From Dipetalonema caudispina (taxonomy: Eukaryota > Nematoda > Chromadorea > Rhabditida > Onchocercidae): DNA of 64,000 nt. The notes beneath the pieces are model-generated. The model had not been told where the DNA came from. It saw only the letters and a program-made list of their open reading frames with translations, and did not search any database. Shown here piece by piece: positions 49,890 through 61,994 of this stretch; within the stretch, counting starts at the first letter, position 1; every line of letters starts with the position of its first letter. Location: assembly GCA_013365325.1 (NCBI GenBank), contig JABVXV010000107.1, forward strand, positions 122,686 to 186,685. The letters run 5' to 3'. The translations under genes were made by a program, and so were the position numbers.

Positions 49890-50834
49890 TGTTCAGTTTT
49901 CAGTTAAAATTTGACATCATGAGAAAATCACTGTACATTCCTGTTATTATTTTTACATTTAGGTTATGCAAATATTATATGAATAATTGCATATATTTTT
50001 CTTAGATTATTACTACGGTGTATTTTATTTTTGTGTTGATTAGTTTGTTATAAATTTGTGCTTGTCTTAAGAAGTTTCGATTCGAAGTATAATTTAGCAT
50101 AATTAAGCATGCCAAATGTAATTCTTGCTTGAAATACTTTATTCTCCGTTGGTGATTTCTTATTTGTAAAATTATGAATAAGCAACTGAATGATGTATTT
50201 TGATTAATTAATTAAGAAATTTAGATTAATTAATGAAGAATTTTAGACTTCAAATGGCTAGCTATCCAGCTCGTTTTATATTTTGAATAATGAATTTCAT
50301 TTATGATTATTTGCTTCATATTACCAATATTTTATCCTTTCATTATGTATATAGTTGTGCTGATAAATGTATATTTCTGTATTCTTTCATACTCTGTACT
50401 TTTTTTTCTTTTGGTACAAAAATTCATTGGACGATTATGATTGAAGATCGATTAACTTAAAATGATTGAATGATATTTTGAGGGGAAAAGTTTCGAAAGC
50501 TATTAAAATCCAGAAATGGTTGAAAAAAAAAGCAGGAGCGGGAAATTGGTATAAAATGAATGAATCATTCATCATTGAGAATGAAGAAAAACATCCGAAA
50601 CTGTAAAAGTAGTAATTGAAAACGTTTTATGTTGTAGCATTAGGAAGATTCATAAGTGAGAAATTGGTAATGTATATTTGTATGACAATGATAAGATCAT
50701 ATCGTTAAGTATGATTGTGGAATATAGAAAGGAAGGAATAGATACTTATCGTATTAATTGATCAAGTGGGAATATTTAAGGTTATGTCAATAATATGGGA
50801 CAAAGATGAAAGTGGTAGTAATAACATTATGGTA

Positions 50835-50913
<79 letters not shown>
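50835..50913. repeat. (AAT)26 microsatellite
   Basis: About 26 uninterrupted AAT units. In one plus frame this gives a run of Asn inside an open frame, which I treat as a by-product of the repeat and not as a gene. Confidence 0.95.
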
Positions 50914-51460
50914 GTAATATTGCATTTTTTAATTATAAATATTCATATGATAATTAATTAAATTAATAAAAACTAAGTATGTTTGGCTTATCATGATTTT
51001 CTTGAAAATGAAATCATTATCATTCAGATGAAAGTGTTAAATTGAAAAAAAGTAGATTAATTAAAAATAATTTATTCAGGTAACTTATGAGTTTTCTTTT
51101 TATTACTATTACTGTGATTATAATAATAATTGTTATTTAAATAATAATCATTTTGTTGTAATCATACTATCCTTTTCATTCGTTTATTTTTATTTTTCAC
51201 TTTTAACTTTTTTGTTTTGCTTAATAATTAAACGATTAATAATCATTTTTTCAAAATTCTATCGATGGAAAAGTTCGATCATAATGATGAGAGATTTGTA
51301 TTTATGATACGGTAATGGCTATTCATACCGATCAGGCGGTCATCGTTGTCGATAACATGGAAAGAGATGATGATAGTATATTGTATGCATGTTGAACATA
51401 TGGGGGGAAAGTTCATGAATATAATCGAAAAGAAGAAAAGAGGAGAAAGATGAAAGGGAT

Positions 51461-51500
51461 GGAGAGAGAGAGAGAGAGAAAAAAAAAAGGGAGAGAAAAA
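51461..51500. repeat. (GA)n / A-rich purine tract
   Basis: A (GA) run of about nine units followed by a 10-nt A run and GGGAGAGAAAAAGG. It is a pure purine strand of about 40 nt within a longer purine-rich stretch (51420-51510). Confidence 0.85.
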
Positions 51501-52897
51501 GGTATGAAACCGATAGCGAATAATTGCGATCATATATAAGGATTATTATTCTATCGATGACAAAGGGAATCATGATAATTCGTCGTAATCATCATCATCA
51601 TTATTATAAGGTAATAATTATTAATGGTAAGTGAAAAATAGAATGAAAAGATAGCTGATAAGTAATGGAAAGAGATGAAAATTTTAAAGGTGGGAAAGGA
51701 GGAAAGAATAAAAAGAGTGTCGTTGGATTATTCTCCATAAGGTGACATCTTTCACGGCCATTATGTACTCATTTTTTTTTTTTTTCTTTTTTCTTTTTTC
51801 AACTGTGTACATCGATCATCTAACTTTATTCCCTCAATTACACTCTTCCATCTCTTTTAACATTGTTATCCTATAATTATGTGACAGTCATCATTCTATA
51901 AATTGATTTGATGTCATAGGAAAGATAGAAATTGTATCCGATATTTTGACAATGATTTTGAATGGAAAAGAAAAAATGTTATTCGTTAAGTTGATCATAT
52001 ATAATTCGTATGCATAATCATTTGTTTTAATTATAATTATGCATAATCATTTTTTCTTTTCTACTTATCAGTCTTTTTTGTTGTTTCAGATTATAAATGT
52101 ATAAAATCATATATGAAATCTTTTTTCTTTTATTATTATAAAATATTTAAAATAATAATACAGTTTAATTTTGGTATTAAACTTATTAATACCAATGATT
52201 AGATTATCTCATCAAATTTTTATCAATAAAGTATACTGAGAATAATTAAATTAAGGATGAAAAACAAAAGCAAAAAAAAATGAAAAAAGAAAATGAATGT
52301 ATAGTAATGATTCAATAGTAATAATAATAATAATAATTTGTAAATTTGCTTACTGTAATTACTATTAAAATTAAAGATGGAAAAAAGGCAAAAATATCCA
52401 TCCTTCAAAAAGTAATTTTAATAAGTTGCAGAATATTTCATTTCATTCCATTTTTCCATTTTATTTCTTTTGTATATTCTCAACATTTTTACGAAACATT
52501 ATGTGAAAAGAGTTGCACTATATTAATTAAGTGCTGTTTCGTTTTTTTTTTTTTTTTTTAAGTACAACATTACTACAATTTAAGAAATTTATTTGTCAAT
52601 AGTACTTTACAGGTAGACTGACAGATTGATGATACTTCAGAAGATGATATAGATATCGGATATTCTCGGAAATATTCGCAGAGATTATTTATATGTCTAT
52701 TTTGTTGTTACTTTTAACAAACAAACACATATACATTCTTAAATCGACAAGTTATATGAAAAAGCTTTAGTTATTTGTCTTGTTTCATTTTTCACAGAAA
52801 TACTTGAAAAGTTTTATGGTATGGTATGTTATAGTAACCGATGTGAGGAATGGTATGCTTTACCTTAATACTTAAGAATTAGTACACAATGTTTCAG

Positions 52898-53019
52898 AGG
52901 AACAAGTAAACAAATCTACGAGAATACTCCGAACTATTACTACTACCACTTCAAATCTATGTAAATCTGAAATTGGATACTGTATTGCTACGTTGAAGAA
53001 AGAAATCAATGCAGCAGCG
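52898..53019 (+). CDS. orphan coding-like exon, gene unknown
   Basis: Bounded by AATGTTTCAG and by GCG|GTATTT, this 122-nt segment has one long open frame reading EEQVNKSTRILRTITTTTSN and, further on, CKSEIGYCIATLKKEINAAA. The other two frames contain stops. The exon enters in phase 1 and leaves in phase 0. It looks amphipathic-helical, but I do not recognise a family. A weak phase-0 acceptor at 53145 would lead to KRGEEKLFI and a stop, and an upstream acidic frame (DDTSEDDIDIG at about 52628-52660) may be related. It could be part of a small undetected plus-strand gene or an alternative 3' exon of furry. The latter would need the weak GTGTTT donor inside furry exon 56, which has the right phase. 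Confidence 0.35.
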
Positions 53020-54165
53020 GTATTTATTTATATCCTTGCGATATATTCTAATATAACAAATATAATTTTGAAAAGATTTGATATGTTAGGAATGTTGCAA
53101 GTATCAGATTACTTTATTCATCATTAACTTGTAATGGAACTGAGCAGAAGAGGGGTGAAGAAAAATTGTTTATTTAAGATAATTCTAAAATTAAAATTTA
53201 GGTTTAAAATTTTTTACTTATTATTAAAAATTTGTAATATTTTTTCTTAAATATTCATATATTTATATGTTTGTTGTATTGTTGTTCAACGATATGCTAC
53301 TAATGCAATCAATCTTTAACATTGTATATAGTAAAATTTATCTCATTTATTTCATATTGTTATAATTCATCCATTTTGTTAAATTAAATTTTAGTCAACA
53401 CATTAGTATTATTAAAATTTATGATTTTTGAAATATACGAACGAAATGAAGCAATGAGAAAATATTATTAATGCATTTCATGGATACAATTGAAAATAAT
53501 ACTTAATTTTTGTGTATTTTTAACTTTTTTATTAAGTGTATACAACGTACGAAGAAAAAAAAAAAAACGAAGACATTTATTATAAACAGTAAAGCTATGT
53601 GAGCATTGCATTTTTTTTAGAATTCAAAACAATAATCAATTAATTAAGCGATTAGTTGATTGGGAAATTTTAACTTTCCAAGTGTACCATTTAATGCTAT
53701 CTGTACATACCATCGATTTACAGTTGATAACAAAAAAAAATTTAACTAATTAATCAAAAATTTGAAATTTAAAATATTCAAAAGGAGGAATTTCCTTTCA
53801 ACTACAAGTAATATATGTATATTTTTTATTTTTTTATGTTATCATAGTAGCAAAATGTTTAAGAAATAATAGCTTTAACTTATCATTTCAACAAATCTTT
53901 CGATATTTCTTATCATAATTGCTACAAAAAATGAAACAATGATGAGCTAATAAACGTTCTAAATGATTTTATGGCAGTTTTCACGGAATGTTTTCATCTT
54001 TAAATTTGCAAAAAATTATTTGAAAAATTTCAATTAGTTTGATTGAAAATTCTCAAAAATTTGTTCGTTATGTGCTGCTTCGTTTGTTTTTTCTTGCGAA
54101 AATTATGACAATAAATAAAAATTTTAAATTTGGATGAACAAGAAAATTTCTTAGAAATATCACTG

Positions 54166-57100
54166 TTATGCAAGGAGATCAGATACATCGAATCCTCCCT
54201 TTTTTGGAGCTACTGCCGATTTTCCTGTTGTAGGAACTGGAGGTGGTGGTATTCCGTTAGCGGTTGACGGAATAACGGTAGTTGCAATCGATGATAATGA
54301 TTGCGACATAGCAACGGAAGTATGGGAAGCTGCAGGTGAATTAATTGCCTGAGGAGCAGAAAGTGGCGGACCGGGTAGAGGTGGCCGAAGCAGGTAGGGA
54401 GAAAATTGTGCCGCAGCAGCTGCAGCGGCAGCTTGATGCATTAAGAAATCGCGAGGAAAAGGAGCAGCGGGGAAGAAGAACTCGGCAGCGGGATGAAACC
54501 CGTAATTCTGGAAGAATGGTGCAAAAAGAGGTGGTGGTGGTGGCGGACCGCCGCCTCCGCTTCCGCCACCACCACCACCTCCGATACCAGCTTGATGAAA
54601 TAATTGGAAATTGGTAGCCTCCTTTGAGAGTAACCGGTGATTCTGTAGAAGTTGGAGGTGTTGTTGAAGGTTATGGTTCTGGGGTAGGTGATTCTTACTT
54701 TGTAACGGATCATCAGTAGTACTTTGGATACTTCGGGCTCGTTTTGGAAGAGGTGGCGAGTCATCGTCATCCGAACGATCTGAATCCATCGAGCTGCCTG
54801 CTCGTGCAGCTGGTGATTCAGATGTGACAGGATCATCGTTCAGGGAAATCACCGATTTTGAGATACCGGTAACGGTTGCGCTGCATTCCGTTCTGTTCAT
54901 TAATCGTTTCTTTTCACGTTTTCCAGCACCGGCATCACGGAACCCTTTGGCAAAAGGATTGTTGTCGATTTTAAGTTGTGTTACCTGCAAACGAGAAAAA
55001 AATACAGATCATCTGAGTTTTCTGTCATTAAATATCACTGAATGTTGTCATTCATTTGAAATTATGTTTTAAAAATGTGGAAGAATTTTCAACGACCATG
55101 ACAAATAACAGTAGTATGTTATTGTATGAGAAAAAATGTCTGCAAATATCTTAAAAATAATGCTTACAAATTTTGGACTGTAAAGGAGCATGAATTCAAA
55201 TTCTGCTTTCGAATTTTTTAAAATTTTAATAATTGGTTATTTGTAGAGAATTAAGGAAGAAAATATAAATGAAATCTACTGGTTTATTTAAATTCTTTAA
55301 GAGTATTGTTATATGCAAGATTATTTCATTTAAAAATATTTGAAAATGTTATTAGTATGTAAAAAATTGAATATTTGACTACAAAAAAAAGGCTACTTAA
55401 TTACAGCTTTGATTACATTATATATACATATATATATAATTCTACTTGCAAAATTTAGTTTATCAGATTTGATGTAAGATTTATGATTACGGTGGCATTA
55501 AGTTTTCGAATGTTAATTGCTGGAAAAGAATAGAAATGATGGTAGATTATAGAGTAGGAAAAGTAGGAAATCCAAGCAATATATAAATTAATTCGTTTCT
55601 TTTTCAAATAAAATCAATTTATAATTATGCTGTTCATTATTGTTATTATTTGCTACAGCTATTTTTCTTTTTTTTTTTTTTTTTTTTCATTGTTTCTTGG
55701 ATGCGATATCGATATTTTAGTGCAATTTCTGATGAATTTATAACATTTTACAATGACAGAAGAGGGGAAAAGTATGATATATTATCGGAGAAAATAAGAT
55801 AATAGCAAAAGGGAAATGATCTAAAAAGGAGTAGACCTTTTTTAAGTCTCAATAAGAAATTCACAAAAGTATTTAAAGCTATATCCCTTTATCTCATCGA
55901 GATCCATTTTCTGTTATATTAAGCTATTCTGTTAGTTGCTTCTATGAGGATAGTAGCAGTAGTAGTAGTAGCACTTAATAGACAATTATGCTTGCACTCG
56001 ATATATACTCACTCATAAATCCCCCAACAAACACATCCCACATTAGAGAAATATCCTCATAATGTTCTATCCAACTAAAATGGATCGACGATGTTGAACT
56101 ACTACTTCCTTCCTTCAATAGCCTATTCCCACGGGATACTTTCGCTTCCGGATCTTCAATCTAACCTTCTGTTATTTAGAATACACCGTACACCATCCGG
56201 GAAAGGAAAGAAGTGAGAAAGATGATGATGGGGACAGATAGCCAATAAGCGTTTTACTTCATTTTCTAGCTAATTTCGTGTCAGCTATTTTGCCTTAAAG
56301 CCAATTAGCTTTTGTGTGTTTCTTCCACTTCCGCTTCTTTTATTATGCGATAATCTTCCATCCTTTTATCCTAATTTTCTTTTATCTCTTTAAAGAGCTC
56401 TATCGTTTATTTTTCCTCTTACAATTCATTCATCCCAACAGAATAATGTTAGTGAAAAGCTAACTATCAAGAAGTAAAGAAGTTTGGAAAACAAATGGAA
56501 AGGAAATGAAAAAAAAAAAAGAAAAAAAAAAAAAACTGATTTAGCAGCAGACTACTGGTAAAGCACGAATATGTAAAAAGAAAAATTGTATATAAAGATA
56601 TCAGTGATATGTCATCTTGCTTTATTGGATCTTTTAAGCTAAAGCTTACATTTGTGAATGTGTAAATGTTACATACTCTAGGGAATAACAGAAGAATATC
56701 TTCTATAGCTGATGGTGACAATGATACCGTTAACATTGAAATGAGATAGAACTAATGAGAAGGAGCAATACAATTAGCCATTTCAATTCATCATACGTAT
56801 TATTGCTTTCCCTACGTATCATATTACCGTATCCGTCAATTTGCATCAATATAAAGTACGGTTGTAAAATATGAGACGTCTTTATTGCATAGAGTCATAT
56901 CCTTTTCATAATCGATATGCATGATCCATCCATATATAGGTATCATAAGATAGCGTGCACCTGCATAATTGTGAATTGTCATTTGTCATTCACAAAATAC
57001 GAAGATACATATGGAGATTATTATCCGCTATTAACTTATCATTCTGACGAACAATGAAAGTAATACTTCTTTTCAAATCGATTTAAAAAGTATGTACTGT

Positions 57101-60100
57101 AACAGGAACACAGAAAAGGCATTTTTGGCTAACTGTAAATTGGAATCAAAATATATGTCGTATTCTGTTAAGAGTCGTATCACTGACAGTTTTATCTTTC
57201 TCTAGTTGCAAAAAAGTAGCCTCAAAATTATCTATGGGAGCAGAATGGTAAAAATAATGCATCTTCTTTTTTTTGTGTTCAAAAATATGAGTCCAAAACT
57301 GTAAAAAGATCAGAAATAGAAGTATCGGAGATAAAGAATTGTTGAAAATGTTATTTTCTTGTTGAAAGAGGAAAATAGCAGGCGAAGATTTCCGTCAAAA
57401 TGTCAAATATCACTCACAATAAAATGATAATGATTCGGTTAACCTTCAATCTACAGTTCACTTAAAGCATATTGATCTACCATTTTCAATTAACATACAT
57501 GAATTACTACATTAATTTATGAATGAATCAAATTTTGATTTTTATAATTCATTATAAAATTTAGATCAATGAAGAATGAATAGCTAAAAATATCAGTAAT
57601 ATCTAATAATAAGGGATCAGTAAGCAATTGGATCGTTAATCAGTTTCTTCTAGTGATTTATCATATACATTGAACTAAATAATCAGACAAGGTTAATGAT
57701 ATGAAATAATAAAAGATAAAAAGAATGCTCCCATTTTCTTCTTTATTGCATGTCGAAATTGGGTGACTGCAACGGTTCGATAGACAAGGTCAGCGCCGTT
57801 TTAGGACTAATTATTTTTCGGCGACTGTTTTCCAATAACAAAAGAAATAAATAAAAATATTTCCATTAAAAAAATCAAATTCAAATGCTTTGAATTTGTT
57901 TGAATCTTTAAAACTATAATTTTTTTTGTTTCAATAATCAATGATAATTTTTTTTTGAAATAATCAATTTCATTCCCTCATAACTGATTTGAAGCAGTTG
58001 AATGAAACAAAACAAAGGCTGAAATAAAACAAATTAATTAAGCAAACAAATGATTGAAGCGGAGAAACAGAGAAAATTTCTTGACTTGCAAAACATCACC
58101 ATTTTTCAAACAATTTTTCAGGCATGAATTCAAATTAAATTTTAAATTTCAGATGAGAAAATTCAAAATTAACATAAGAAATATACGGTTAAATGACGAA
58201 TATTGTTATATTATATGAAATCATTACGCACAGCTGATAGCATATGTTCTTAACGAAGAATTATAATAGCATCATAAACTTAACCCTTACAGATAGAATG
58301 CAAATTGATTTTGCTATTACTACCACCACTGTTATTATAGGTACAGAAAGTTAACCGTTGTTACTATTCCTACTACTACTACCACTACTGCTATCAATAC
58401 TACAACTATTACTATTACAATGATATTAAAATGTAGCATAAAATTAATTATCTAAACAAATACTATCATTGGGTTAATAAACTTTTAAAATCACTAACAT
58501 GGAATCATAAAAAAAGGTTAAAAAGGAATCTTTTTTGATATTTATTCGTTTCATATGAAATGATCCCATATATGAACACTAAAACAGATCAACTGATAAT
58601 AGTGATAAGGACAACGGTTATCACTGCGATATTTTATTACTTCTTTTATTATCATCATCATAGTTGGTATGAAAATATTATCGGCTATTTTTATTCTTGT
58701 TATCAATTATTCCTAATCTTATCATTTTTATCATTGCTATGTACTGTTTTCAAGGTTTATCTATTGCTTTCTGGGGATATTCCAATTTTATCACCTTCTA
58801 TCATAATCCAAAAATGAAATTTATGCATAACGCTCATCACTAATACGTTATTATTGTTATGATTTTTATCATTGAACGATCATAAAGAAAAAGTTAGAAA
58901 TAAAAAAAATGGTGTCATTGAAAACTGGTTTATATTTTATGCAGTTCGGAAAATTATTTCTCAAATTTTATATCAAAAGGAAAATAAAAAAAAAAAGGGA
59001 TGGTCAGAAATGTCAACAAAGAAAAAATACGGTAAGCCAACATGCATCATTGGTGATTTGGGCAACATTTCTTGTTTTGCTTACATTGAAATTAATAATG
59101 AAATTCCTTTATTTTACTATAAATTAAATAATTTTTAAAAATATATATGTGCAGAAAAAGAGGAAGAGAGAGAGAGAAAGAACTAGTAAAGTAAAGAAGA
59201 GAAAAAGGTATCTCAAACAATTTACAATTTCATAAAAAAGCCATCAGATTATTAAAATTCGACGCATTTTTTTTTTTTTTTCGCCCTCCTCAATCATTCA
59301 TTATTTTTTGTTACTTCCATTATTAATTATTATCCCTAATTAAGAGGAAAAAAAAATGAATAAATGATACAATTCACAAAGTATACTAAAAGAAATAAAA
59401 TGGTTGTTTTTTTTCTTCCCAACTTTCCATTCCTTTGTCTTCTCTTTCTCTTTCTTTCTCTCTTTCTTTCTTTCTTTTTTCAATCTTTTAATGATTTGCT
59501 AGTAAGATAAGAATTATACGATATGGAGAAAAATTAAGAAAGCAACTAAAAGATAGTGCTATAATACGAAAGCTTTATAGTATTCATTAAAGATAGTAAA
59601 CTTTCCTAATATTTCTTATTTACTTAGGATCGCAAATGAGAGCGGAAGGATTTAAGGTTTTAGGAAAGAAGAAAATGGTTGCGATCAACGATAAACTCTT
59701 TCAAGAAGGACATAATCATTCATTCTAACTACTCATCGTTAGGTAAACAATTTTATAAATGAAACTGGTAAATATTTATTTCTACTGAATGAAACAAAAT
59801 GAATTTCGCTCAAAAAATGTCTTTAGCAAAAGTGAATAAATGAAGTGAAAGAGAGATTATTAATGAAACATGTAAATTTGAATGTTGCGACGTGTGTTGT
59901 AGCACGTAATTCGTACGTATAGAAACGTGAGATTCATATACTTATAATGTGCATTAGATATTTTCTAAATTATACTTTGCATTTAAATAATCCCATACAT
60001 TTTGGCATATTTGTTAAAATATAACTTTGAAAGAGAAAGGAAAAAATGATATGCGTAATTTTACTCATATACGTTTTACGTGAAATTACAAATGTCAATG

Positions 60101-61994
60101 GTTTAGGGTTATAGAAATAAAGAAAGAAATTGAAGTGATAGTAATTTTTTTCAAAAATAAATGATTATGAACTTCACTGTTGGCATTTCTATTTGAATCA
60201 TTATGTAAATTTTGCAAACCAATCATCATCTTTAAAAATTTTTGACACATTCAATCAATCCAGTCATTGTTTTTTTCTCTTTTCAGTCAAGATATTTTTT
60301 TACATAAAAATTTGAAATAATTATTAATCAAAAAGTTGCAGAAGTGGTAATAGTATTTTTTCAAAGTTTCTGTTTTTACCGATTAAAGTAATTTCAATAG
60401 CAAAATTTTACTGGATATTTTGATTAAAACGAAAAGGTAGCGAATTGGTTAGAATGATTCAATGTCATTGAATCATTTGAAAAAATATAATAAATATATG
60501 TTTGCATATATAATCGATAACATTTTCAAAGTTTGTTTTTATCGATTAAATGGGAAAGATTATTGCAAATGAAGATAAGTAAAAGATTTATGTATGATAT
60601 ACGGTGGAAGTTACAAAAATTTTACGCTTTTTAAAATTTCATTTATAAGTGAAAAAGCAAAAGCAATAATTTAGTGTAGTATACGATCGATCATTTTTGC
60701 ATAAAATTTTGTGGAAAAAAGTAGCAAAAAAATCGTTAATAACAAAAAAAAAAGGATTCGATCCAATGGATGAAATAAGATATTAAAGAATATGAAATAA
60801 AATGGTTTTTACGATGTAATCTTGTATGGATGAGATGAATCAATCATTTATATTAATAAAAAAAAAATAATAAAGTACTAAAATTAAATTATATTTTCGG
60901 TTTTGAATATAATTTCGAGAAGTTAGTATACTTTTCTTTCGTTCCAATATAATTAACTGAATTTAATGACAGTAGCAATTGTCTATCAAGTGACATCTAT
61001 AATTTTAGGTTATGTTTTTGGATTTTTTCCCTGATCTTACCTTTGCGGATGGTTGAAAGGTTAAAATATTTCTTTCTTTCGTTGCTCAATGAATTATGTA
61101 GAGCTGATTAGCTTGGTTCTTTCGCTAAGCATATTAACCTATGGTAGTTGAATTAGAAAGGTCAAAACAGTTAAATATCGAGCTATGGTAATAAAATTTT
61201 CGATTATGGATTTGTATTATGTCCTATCATCAAACAGTACAAAATGGTGTAGGAGTAATTAGTGCGTTGTTGTAATCTGAGATAATTAATTAAGGATATG
61301 CAGCGAGATGGTTGATTGATTGTTGTTTTGCTGTGCGCTTATTAAGAGGATAACAATAGCAAATGATGTAGAAAAAATGCATCAGTTGATGAAACATTAA
61401 GAAAGAGAAAAATGTAGCAGTTGATGAAACATTAAAATAAAGAAATCGATTCGATCATTGAAAAATTACTGTGTAAATTAGGATGAAATAATTAATTTAT
61501 AAGTTTGACAGGATAGAAATTGAAAAGATTTCTGGATAGATAAGTAAAGGATGGATTGATGACGCTATTTGTTCTATTTTCTTCGTCACTTTTTTTCATG
61601 TCAACAGATCGAAAAGATTACCACACGCATATATAAATTAAAAGAAACTTAAGGATTTGAATAGATTTTTGTGTGCGATTGTTAAAAATAAATGGTAAAA
61701 AGTTTTAATACTAATTTTAATTGGCATTAATTGCAAAAAAACGAATAAATTTAACTAATTATGTAAAAAGAAAAGGCAAACAAATGACTGATTTCAATCT
61801 TTTCATTTTAATTATTGTCGTAAAACTAATTCATGCAAAAAACTAACTTTTTCATTTTGATAAGCAGTAACAGCGATGAATTCGGTCTCCTTGAAAACAA
61901 ATGTACGAAAAGTTGAATATGGTAAATTAATAAGCTCTGCGCACCGGACAACGTGTAACCGTGGTTGATATTTATGCATTGAATTTAAAATAGT
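54166..61994 (-). CDS. tbx-2: TBX2-subfamily T-box transcription factor, last two exons (5' part outside window)
   Basis: Exons 61994-61848 and 54984-54166 join in phase 0 and end with TAA. The first carries [17 protein letters not shown] and [13 protein letters not shown], the second opens with [17 protein letters not shown]. Together they form the C-terminal half of a T-box DNA-binding domain, with the TBX2/3-type sequence and the [12 protein letters not shown] minor-groove helix intact. After the domain, in the 272-residue last exon: a basic GKREKKR patch (21-27), an acidic run then PPLPKRAR (71-84, likely nuclear localisation), Gly then Pro tracts (134-152), eight Ala (185-192), and a C-terminal FDVSDLLA. 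The last exon is much richer in GC than its surroundings. Family knowledge: TBX2-type factors are mainly repressors; C. elegans TBX-2 acts in anterior pharyngeal muscle and in sensory neurons. The N-terminal half of the T-box must lie right of 64000. Confidence 0.93.
59431..59480. repeat. (CTTT)n pyrimidine microsatellite
   Basis: An imperfect CTTT/CTCT run of about 50 nt in the T-box intron. A purine run (AGAGAGAGAGAG) of the opposite strand sense lies about 270 bp upstream at 59160-59180. Confidence 0.85.
60357..60550. repeat. dispersed direct repeat pair in the T-box intron
   Basis: Copies at 60357-60388 and 60523-60550 share TTTTCAAAGTTT, then TGTTTTTA, then CGATTAAA, with small differences. 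A palindrome lies between them. They could be paired protein-binding sites or a decayed duplication. Confidence 0.6.
60453..60477. repeat. 25-bp palindrome (12-1-12)
   Basis: Perfect arms AATGATTCAATG and its reverse complement around a single T. This is the same 12-1-12 architecture as the palindrome at 195-219, but unrelated sequence. Confidence 0.85.
61383..61435. repeat. 18-bp direct repeat, period 35
   Basis: CAGTTGATGAAACATTAA occurs identically at 61383-61400 and 61418-61435, embedded in similar A/G-rich spacer, about 415 bp from the T-box exon in its downstream intron. Confidence 0.9.

Larger units (their letters stand above)
49765..54165. other. convergent intergenic region, furry / T-box gene
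   Basis: 4.4 kb between the two stop codons, containing both 3' UTRs. It holds an (AAT)n microsatellite, a purine microsatellite, several trinucleotide-biased patches and one exon-like segment at 52898-53019. The first kilobase after furry has no frame of interest. Confidence 0.6.
54985..61847 (-). other. 6.9 kb intron of the T-box gene
   Basis: Bounded by a GTTAGT donor (61847) and a TTTGCAG acceptor (54985). No coding-like frame; longer frames such as 58560-58817 translate A/T-rich repeats. Two blocks, about 55950-56420 and 57745-57835, are less AT-rich and more complex than the rest and could hold regulatory elements. Several short repeats are listed separately. Confidence 0.6.

Noticed and set aside
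50766..50957. 63-codon frame with a long Asn run
   Set aside because: Almost all of it is the (AAT)n microsatellite; no splice context or family features.
54345..54836. Open frames on the plus strand (54345-54617) and in a second minus frame (54441-54836) over the T-box last exon
   Set aside because: They are shadows of the GC-rich T-box exon, rich in His/Arg or Gly runs produced by the same homopolymer codons. The T-box frame has clear family motifs.
57765..57785. GGTTCGA resembling a tRNA B box
   Set aside because: The consensus is incomplete and no A box, acceptor stem or cloverleaf could be formed around it.
58560..58817. 85-codon hydrophobic plus-strand frame in the T-box intron
   Set aside because: Composition matches the surrounding ATT/TTC-rich intron; Phe/Ile/Tyr/Leu bias is expected from AT-rich sequence; no start context or splice sites of note.
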